Shown here: piece after piece, positions 56,204-64,000 of the stretch
Layout: each line of letters begins with the position of its first letter
How positions within the stretch are numbered: the first letter of the stretch is position 1
NCBI GenBank assembly: GCA_001566295.1
Contig: KQ964245.1
Span: 3,911,524 to 3,975,523 of the forward strand
DNA: 64,000 nt
Direction of reading: 5' to 3'
From: Microdochium bolleyi
Lineage: Eukaryota > Ascomycota > Sordariomycetes > Xylariales > Microdochiaceae
The notes under the pieces: generated by a model
Database searches by the model: none
What the model was told of the DNA's origin: nothing
Seen by the model: only the letters and a program-made list of their open reading frames with translations
Program-made: the position numbers and the translations under genes

Positions 56204-57402
56204 TCAGAGCTTCTTGGCCTTCTTGGCGGTCTTCTGCAACTTGGCCGCAAGCCCTGTGGTCTCGGGCACGGCAACCGGCTTCACGGCCGGCGGCAAGTAA
56301 GCTCCTGACTTTGGGAGGAACTTGTTGATCTGCGCCTGGTACTCCTTGTACTCAGGATACTTGCCGCTGCTGATGAGCTCGGTGAGCCAGGTCGACCCTT
56401 GGAAGATGGACAGGAGGAAGACAGCTCCGAAAGCAGACCAGTTGTAGAGAGTGTTGCTCGCATAACAGCTCCACTGGTAGAGCACGAGCCAGATAGTCTG
56501 CTCGGCGGCGAAGTTGGGGTGTCTCGAGTAGGCCCACAGGCCCGAGGTGATAAAGCCGCGCTCAAGATCATCCTTGGTGAATCCATGGGGCACCTTGCCA
56601 GTCTTCTTGTATTCTTGCTTGGCATGTTGGTAGTCTGGAGTACAACGTTAGTGTGTGGTGCAAAAGTGCCTGAGACCAAGTGAATACTGCAGACATACCC
56701 CACTGCTGCTGGTCGCTGAACCACTCGGACACCACAAGGGCCACCTGCACGGCCAGGAAAGCCACATCTCCTGCAGTGGGTTTGGGGTCCACGATGGAGG
56801 AGAGCATGACGATGTAGGTGGGCGCGGCCAAAGCGAAGAGAAGCACGCTCTGGATGAATGAGATGAAAGTGACGTTGAAGAGGAAGAACACAACTCCAGG
56901 GACCTGCGCTTTGATGATTTCCCTGTGAAATCTGTCAGTCTTTGGCACATGAATGACGCGTGATATGATGAACTCACCACCGGTAATCTTCAGAGCCGAC
57001 GCTGTAGCCCCCCTTGCGCGCATAGTTGAAGGTCAGGCGCGCGCTCCAGAGGATGCTGAAAATCAAAATCATGTCGACCCTCTCGCTCGGAAGACCGTGA
57101 AGATGAGTCCACGCTGCAAAGTGCGCATTGTAGATGGTCGGTAGCAAGCTCCACATGCGATCGATCTGGGAATAGTTGCGGTTGAACTCCGACACTACCA
57201 GGGCGACAAAACCCACGGCGATAGAAAAGGCGAAACCTGATATCAAAGGGTTCGTCGTCTTGTATAGAACGAGCAGGAGTTTTGGGTCCGTCACAGAAGT
57301 GAGGAATTTGCTTGGCAGATCGTACAGCTGCGGAATGTACGGCTCAACGACCCGACTCCATTCTGCGCAATGTTCGAGAGTTGTGACCGTGGGGAGAGCC
57401 AT
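56204..57402 (-). CDS. DUF1295 / steroid 5-alpha-reductase-like membrane enzyme
   Basis: Exons complement(56978-57402), (56699-56922), (56204-56634); 359 residues. The protein has about seven hydrophobic segments and the C-terminal reductase signature LERGFITSGLWAYSRHPNFAAEQ, where SRHPNF is the conserved cofactor-side motif of DUF1295 and 3-oxo-5-alpha-steroid 4-dehydrogenase C-terminal domains. EDYRW|EIIKAQVPG and SDQQQWDYQHAKQEYKKTGK match family landmarks around both introns (55 and 64 nt). Such enzymes reduce C=C bonds of sterols or other isoprenoid/lipid enones, or methylate related substrates; the actual substrate here is unknown. A lysine-rich C-terminus (KTAKKAKKL) looks like an ER-retention tail. 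Confidence 0.9.
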
Positions 57403-58097
57403 GGTCAGAGATGAATGTCAGCTGTCGACCTTACTGATCAGATAGGGGATGGGCGCGCTGTTCAAGTGGCAGAAGAAACGGATGCGCACAAGCAGGTTGT
57501 GGCCGGTGAGAGAAGATGGGAGCAGCACATGAGACTGCTAGGCGTCGAGACGTGTCAAAACGTCATGATCCCCGAGACATCCATGGAGCGAGCCGAGTAC
57601 GGCATCGCAGACGCCTTGTGCATATGCACAACTGTGAGCACAGGCCCATGCTCGCGCTAAACTTGCTGGGCCCCCCACTCGCTGAACTTTATGCAAGATC
57701 TCCATGTTGACTGCTGATTGGCGCATCAGACCTCCATCGCACCTGCCAACCTCTTTCACGTTCTTCAATGAGCACTTGCGCCGTCCGGATTGTTGTGAAG
57801 GCAGAAGAAAGCAGTAAGAGAAGACATAACATTGGGCAGGCAGTCTCGCGTGCTGTCCTGAGAGGGTCCCATTTCGTGCATCTTGACTTCAGCCTCCATG
57901 CGATTGCCCAACCGTTCAATTTCGACGGGGCCATCAGGGACATTGATCTCCACCGACCTGGGCCATGTTCTGACCAGCCTCAACGCGTCAAGTCACGCCT
58001 ACAAATCAGCCCTCGTCAAGCTGTTATGCTACTGGTGAGCAGGCTGCGGCAAGGCGTACTGCATGCCCGGCTTCTCAACTGCCGTTACCAGTCCAAG
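57403..58097. promoter_or_regulatory. Divergent promoter of the DUF1295 gene and top3, with upstream in-frame starts
   Basis: This region carries both promoters. The top3 frame is open upstream to an ATG at 57768, with another ATG at 58026 (24 codons before the annotated start) that would give a basic presequence-like peptide. A potential GT-AG intron (58035-58091) lies between that ATG and the main start. Confidence 0.5.
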
Positions 58098-60365
58098 ATG
58101 CGTGTGCTTTGCGTGGCAGAGAAGCCCTCCATCGCGAAGGCCGTTGCTGGTCATCTATCGGGCGGCTCCTTTCAGACAGTTCGTGACCTTGTCCCCCGCT
58201 TTCTCTCTGCCTGCATGCTGATCGTGACATAGCGGAACACAGATGAGAAGTACATAAAAAACTATGTCTTCGACTACGACTTCGGAGGCCAGTGGGGGAA
58301 GTGTGATGTGACTATGACCTCTGTGCTGGGCCACATCACCTCTGCGGACTTCCCCCAGGCCTACAAAAGATGGGAGTCTCCACCACCTGAAGCTCTTTTC
58401 AATGCGCCGGTCGAGATAAACACCCCGGACGTAAGTGGTAGCTGCTTCTCCTTCATCGATGCTCTCGCTGAATGGGTGCCACGCAGGACAAGAAGAAAGT
58501 GGCTGCAAACATAACGAAGCAGGCGCAGTACGCCAGAGCTCTGTGCATATGGACCGATTGTGATAGAGAGGGTGAACATATTGGTGGCGAGATATGCGAC
58601 GCAGCAAAGAAAGGGAACCGCTCCCTTGAGATTAAGCGGGCGAGATTCAGCAATATCGAGAAAGCGTGGGTGTTGTCGTTGAGTGAGTAACAGAGAACAG
58701 CAACTAACAGTATCTAGACACGTGCTAAATGCCGCTCGGAACCTCATCAACCTGGACCAGAGACAAGTCAACGCAGTCACATCTCGAATCGAGCTTGACC
58801 TCAGAACGGGATATGCCTTCACACGGTTCCTCACGCTGAACCTGCGGCTCCTCGGGGGTCCCTTCTCCAAGTTGACCCTGAGTTATGGTATGACCCCCTG
58901 CGTGTCTAGTGTCTACCATACATTCATGCTAACATGGCGGAAGGCTCGTGTCAATTCCCAACTCTAGGCTTTGTGGTAGATCGATACTTCCGTGTGCGGA
59001 ACTTCAAGCCAGAGCAATTCTGGGCGATCAAAGTCATGCACAAACGAGAGGGGATCGACGTCAACTTCAGCTGGACCAGACATCGCCTATTCGACAGAGC
59101 CTCGACTGTCATTCTGTACGAAAGGTGTTTACAAGCCAAGACAGCGAAGGTAACTAAAGTTCAGGAAAAGCCTACGAAAAAGTGGAAACCCCTGCCCTTG
59201 ACTACGGTCGAGCTGCAGAAGATGGCTACTCGGTTCTTGCGCATGACAGGTCAACAGGCCATGGACGCTGCAGAATCACTCTACAACAAGGGTTTCATCA
59301 GCTATCCCAGAACGGAGACAGATCGCTTTGACCCCGGGATGAATCTGAGAACCCTTGTGCAGAAGCAGACACAAGACAGCAACTGGGGTCAGTTCGCACA
59401 AAGCTTGGCCAATGGAGGATTCAATCAACCACGACAAGGTCGCAATGACGACAAGGCCCACCCGCCGATTCATCCGATCACTTACGTTGCGCCATCTTCC
59501 CTCAATGACAACGAGCGGAGGATATATGAGTTCGTCGCCAGACGTTTCTTAGCCTGTTGTTCCGAGGACGCCAAGGGTATGGCCACTGACGTCGACATCG
59601 TTTTCGGCGAGGAGAACTTCCATGCCCACGGTGTTGTCGTGCTTGAGCGAAACTACCTGGACGTTTACGTCTATGAGAAATGGACCGGAAGTGTGCAGTT
59701 ACCAAAGTTCACCGTTGGCGAGACGTTCGAGCCCACAGAGGCCCTGCTGACCCAAGGCAAGACTGCGGCACCAAACTACTTGTCGGAAGCTGATCTCATC
59801 GCTCTCATGGATGCGAACGGCATTGGAACGGATGCGACCATGGCTGAGCATATCCAAAAGATCCAGGAGCGAGATTATGTCCGCGCTGTACCCCGGACGG
59901 CACGAAGTGGAGACGAAGATGAAGACAATAGTGATACTGTGTCATCTCGTGGTGCTCGTGGAGGTCGTGGAGGACGCGCCAGCCGAGGTGGACGAGGTGG
60001 GAGCGCTGGCGGCCGTGGTGGCAGCACGAGCGGTGTCAGAGACTTCATACCTACACAGCTTGGCGTCGCTCTCATTGAGGGCTTCGACAGAATGAACTTT
60101 GAGACCAGCCTGGGCAAGCCGTTCCTACGCAAGGAGTTCGAGCTCAAGATGAAAGCGATCTGCGAAGGTCAGACAACCAAAGAAGCTGTTCTGCAGGAGA
60201 CTATTGGTCAATATCGTCGAGTTTTCGAGCAGTCGCAGGACAAGCTCCATATCTTGAAAGCGGTAGGTTTGATCATTCGTCGACGACTTGCCAATGTTTT
60301 CTGACTAACGGCATCCTGATCACCCACAGGCCTGCCGACAATACGTCTTTGAGAACGGTGGATAG
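58098..60365 (+). CDS. top3: DNA topoisomerase III (type IA)
   Basis: Exons 58098-58178, 58233-58430, 58487-58665, 58718-58887, 58944-60262, 60330-60365; 660 residues, close to yeast Top3 (656). Top3 decatenates single-stranded junctions with a RecQ helicase and Rmi1, dissolving recombination intermediates. The Toprim fold has MRVLCVAEKPSIAKAV and the metal-binding acidic motif WTDCDREGEHIGGEI. Then NAARNLINLDQRQVNAV, RIELDLRTGYAFTRFLT, SYGSCQFPTLGFVVDRYF, the catalytic tyrosine (about Tyr330) in GFISYPRTETDRF, and DANGIGTDATMAEHI. A glycine-arginine-rich RGG tract sits near residues 544-577 inside the core. Introns are short; exon 3 ends at GC|GTGGGT. The start was chosen because MRVLCVAEKPS is the universal beginning of eukaryotic Top3; in-frame ATGs at 58026 and 57768 are discussed as a finding. 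Confidence 0.95.
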
Positions 60366-63300
60366 CGAGGCCCTGGCATGAGAGCTGTTCGATTAGCAGC
60401 AGCCGGAACATCCAACCATTCGTGTATGGGTGCTTGCAAAGGCCCGCTAGCTCGACCATAGTTTGCAGTACTATTTCAGAGTCGGAGCCGACCTTTGGAT
60501 TCGGCCACCGCATTGCTCAACTTTGATCCGCTGCTTGTCGCGGCAGTCGCTTACGAGTCGGCCTTGTGAAGGCGGGATTCCTCGGGGAGAAGCAAAGGCC
60601 ACGGAGTGCGGGTTCTCGGAGCTCGTGGCAGATCACGGACGGGGAATTGGTCGTCCGCAGCACAGGAGACGAACACATTCTCCACACTTCTACTGCGGCA
60701 CTGACACATGGCTTCACCATGCAGTTTCGTGCAGCAGCATGATGCTGCGGGCCTGTTTGGAAACTGAGCGGGTCTGTTAGTCGCAATGCTAAACATGCGG
60801 CGTGGGAAAACAAGGAGAGCGCGTCTGCCCGTTATCGCGCAACGTGGGGAGATCTGAGGCTTGCAGGGCTTCCGAGCAGCGGGGTATCCATTACCGGATC
60901 CCGAGCCGGACTCTGTGCCGAGCGGGGATTTCGGTGGATTGTGGGCAGATGGAGATCCATCCCTCGGCGCCCGATCTCGCAGTGTCTGGTGATGGCTGGG
61001 TCGGAAGTCACTATCGTGTATCTTGGTGCTTCCCCAGCCCTTCACCTGTTCAGCAGAGCGGCTAGTTTGCGGGACCACCCGCACCGTACGCACAACGGTC
61101 GAGATATTGATCAGAAACATGTCAAAATTGTGTAAGACAACCATGAACTGCAACTTACAGGCGTATGCTGCAGTCTGGTATCGGGATGAAGATGACAGAA
61201 GCCTGTACGTGGTCGACAATTGTACACAGCGGCATATATAGCTCTAACTTGTGCGTGTTCTATAAAATACCACAATGCACCATGTCAGTCATCCCAGCGT
61301 GGTCGAGTATATCCAAGTATACACCTCGTGATCACCCATCTCCTGCCCGCACAAGGCACGAGCGGCGAGCACAACCTGCCCGGCATCAAGATGGGGTCAA
61401 ATTACAGTGCCCACCGTACCGTGATCCTCTACGAAGGAAATAACTATGACGTATCAGAGGTCTGTGTGTGACCCTCGTGGGGGAACAAGAACCGCAGCAA
61501 ACTATCTATGATACGCGCACTCGCTCACTATCGTGAACGGCGGACCAGGCCAGGGTAAGGGTCAAGTCAAGGAGGGGGTGCAAATAGCAGACCAGTATTC
61601 AGCCAGCCTACAGTTCCAAACTAAAGTGCCCACAGTAAAACGGCAACTGGTTGCTGACACGAGATAGAGAGAAGGAGAAGAGAGAGCAACAACCCGACTG
61701 AGTGAGGCTTTGACGAGCGACTAAACCTCGAGCGGGGACGCGCAGGGTGGGGTTGGGTTCATCAGAGTGGTGCAAAAGAGCCGACGACATGGACGTGAGG
61801 GACAGTCTGGGTCTCTGACGTGCATGCAGCAAGCGCGGGGCAGAGGGCGGGAAAGAGTCGGGCTTGGCGTTCGGGGAGGGGGAGGGGGGGCAGACTCGAG
61901 GGATTTTGCCGTCCACAGTTCAGGGATAATGGCGCAAATCACCACGCAGTTTGGGGCTTGATGTCACGAATAATGGACGGAATTCGAATGGAAGCCGTTT
62001 CCATGCCTCAAGGCAAGGCACCCTCTGTACTCCGCAGTGCCAGGGCTCATGGAGGGGGAAGCGAAGCGAGCTTAGCTTGTCTTGCATCGCGGCCCGCGGG
62101 CTGACGACCAATCAGCGCGACACATGGGGTCAACGGGAGGACGACCAGCTCTCGGCTCTTTCGCAGCTCAGCTCGGGCTCTTGGGGCCTTACGCCATCGC
62201 CTTTTGTCCTTGAACTTACACAATACGGCCGAATGTGCAGGGAACGTGTTTCGGTAGATTCTTGCCAGAACTGTGTAAAGAGCTCATCGGCCGGCCCATT
62301 GGTCTTGAGGTTGTCGTGGCTCTTCATACGCCGTAGAGCAGCTCTTGGCCTACCCACGAAGACGGGCTCTCAACTTCCAGCCGCCGAGAAGATTGTGCTC
62401 GTGGCCGGCCGTGTGCACAGAGAGTGTGTTTTGAGCGTTGATACGTCCATCGAGCGGCTGATGCCTTCTTCCGTCGACTACCTGCAGCTGAGCGACAAAG
62501 GTTAAGGTCTAGCAATGGGTGAGCGCATCCCGTGCTGTTGAGGAATGCCCCTGTCTCGACCATACCCGAGAAGAGACAACGGGCTCAACTCTTTTTTCTG
62601 TGACGTGGGGGCTTCTGGTTACGATCTTGCTTCAAGGTCATGTTTAGTGACTCTTTTGTCTAATGGCACCTCATTGCCAATTCCGGTGGGGTGTTGCTCT
62701 TTTCCTGCTCATCTAATAGATGGGTGATGCATGCCAGATTATCATGTTGATATCCAGCACCTAGACTCTGGCTTGCACGGGCGACACAAGTCGCACTTCG
62801 CCACAACCGTGATCGCCGCAGGGAAGCCACTCCGAATTACTCTTTCTGTCAGGCATTCATCGACGCACGCATGCAAGCAACCATAGCATCTGCCGCTTTC
62901 GTGCAGGATCCAACGTGCCTCCCCTGGGCGCGGGATGATGAGCATCCACATACCCCGAATGAGCATTGGGCTTGGGGCCATGCGTCCGTCCATGAGCTCA
63001 GCTGAGTGTCCTTGCTGACCATTCACTTCGGAACTTTCAGCAAAAGCAAGTCAGCAGAAGGTCGCAATCATGGCCGTTGGCATAGGTGACCGTTCTTCCC
63101 GTCTCTTGTCCGTGGCAGAGTTTTCGCATATCAAGAACGAACCTGATGGTGCTCCAAGCTGAGACGTCTGTTCGCTTCGGCCGATAGTGTATGCGTGTTT
63201 TCTTGATATTGCTGTCGAAGGAGAATCTGACCGTTGCGGACACTGTGCTGATGCATGCGATGGAGTCATTCCGGGCACCCAGGGACGCGGGGCCGGGCCC

Positions 63301-64000
63301 AGAAAGGGGGCCGCCAGACAAGTGCACTGTGCCAGATCTCACGATGTTTACTAGCAACAGACGGCAGAGATGAGAAGAAAAATCTTTGCAACAGGATGCA
63401 CCGTTGGTCGTTCATCTCCGACGCCCCTTGCAAGCTTGCAAAGAAAACAAAACCGTCCTCTCGGGTGTCTGAGAGTTGGCTGGCACGGACGAGGGAGACG
63501 ACGATGGATTGCTGATGGAAGGGCTGCCCTTCCATGTGAACGCGCCTGGCTGGGGCAAGAAGGGGGTGCATCGGAGTAGAGTGGCCGTCCCACTGGTGCC
63601 ACTTGTCGCGCTCGCCTTGCCGTTGGAAGGTCTGTCCGTAAGGGGCAATTGATGGAGCACGCATCGCAGCGTCCAAGCAGGCTTTCGCTCAACCTAGAGC
63701 TTGGAGAAAGGGCAGTGTGAGGCGACGTCATCGGCCCAGCATGCCTGAGAGCGACTGGCTGGTGTCGTCAATGACTGGTCACAAGGTGTTGCAGCAGAGG
63801 ACCACAGCCCAGAATCCAAGGCAGCTTTTGACGTGTCTGAGACGCCATCCGGGCGCGCCGAGGGCAGGCGATGTGGAATGTCACAGGTCGCGAAACGGTT
63901 GCTTCAAGGTTGTTGTGTGAGTTCTGTGCCCATTGCACTTGGTTGCAAAGCGGCAGCGTGCACTCGTTGCACTGTACTGTGCAGATTACTGTGCGCCTGC
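60366..64000. other. Terminal 3.6 kb without a supported gene
   Basis: Downstream of top3 to the window edge. ORFs (up to 222 codons) overlap on both strands and have no recognisable domains or splicing pattern. It may be the long upstream region of a gene beyond the edge, or hold non-coding transcripts. Confidence 0.4.

Overview
The window is nuclear DNA of a filamentous ascomycete (Pezizomycotina, most likely a Sordariomycete). Introns are short (about 50-280 nt) with GT..AG ends and CTAAC/CTGAC branch points. Genes are dense and lie on both strands. The families found are typical of these fungi: Ku80, a fungal Dus1 with a long low-complexity tail, Par32/DUF3602, a Gfd2-type nuclease and Bni4-like proteins. 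No rRNA, tRNA, CRISPR array, intact transposon or secondary-metabolite backbone gene was seen. I recognise 22 protein-coding genes; exon borders were derived by hand from splice signals, reading-frame continuity and remembered family sequence.

Left part (1-23 kb): the 3' part of a Bni4-like protein phosphatase-1 adaptor (+), tRNA-dihydrouridine synthase Dus1 (+), an unrecognised polytopic membrane protein (-), a secreted, probably GPI-anchored protein (+), an NTF2/SnoaL-fold protein (-), the splicing factor Cwc22 (-) divergent from the dolichol-phosphate-mannose synthase subunit Dpm2 (+), a BCAS3-like WD40 protein (-) and a second SnoaL-like protein (-).

Middle (23-43 kb): an ING-family PHD chromatin reader (-), a second unrecognised membrane protein (-) and a single-finger C2H2 regulator (-). 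An 8-kb stretch with no convincing gene follows. It ends at par32 (+), which encodes a TORC1/ammonium-transport regulator with GRGGAGN repeats, and an uncharacterised gene (+).

Right part (43-60.4 kb): the ribosome-biogenesis factor Rlp24 (-) divergent from the mitochondrial import J-protein Tim14/Pam18 (+), a DEDDh-type Gfd2/YDR514C-like nuclease (-), Ku80 (-) divergent from a TMEM205-like membrane protein (+), a small conserved hypothetical (-), and a DUF1295 steroid-reductase-like enzyme (-) divergent from topoisomerase III (+). The last 3.6 kb shows no supported gene. Ku80, TOP3 and the DEDDh nuclease form a loose genome-maintenance neighbourhood; the other genes are unrelated housekeeping functions, with four divergent pairs that share promoters.

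The points most worth a second look are an in-frame upstream start in TOP3 that would add a textbook-like mitochondrial presequence overlapping a possible alternative intron, a stop-free 279-nt intron splitting the PHD finger of the ING protein, a GC-AG intron in Ku80, recurrent initiation exons of 3-15 nt, and the 8-kb gene-free interval carrying an interstitial telomere-like motif.
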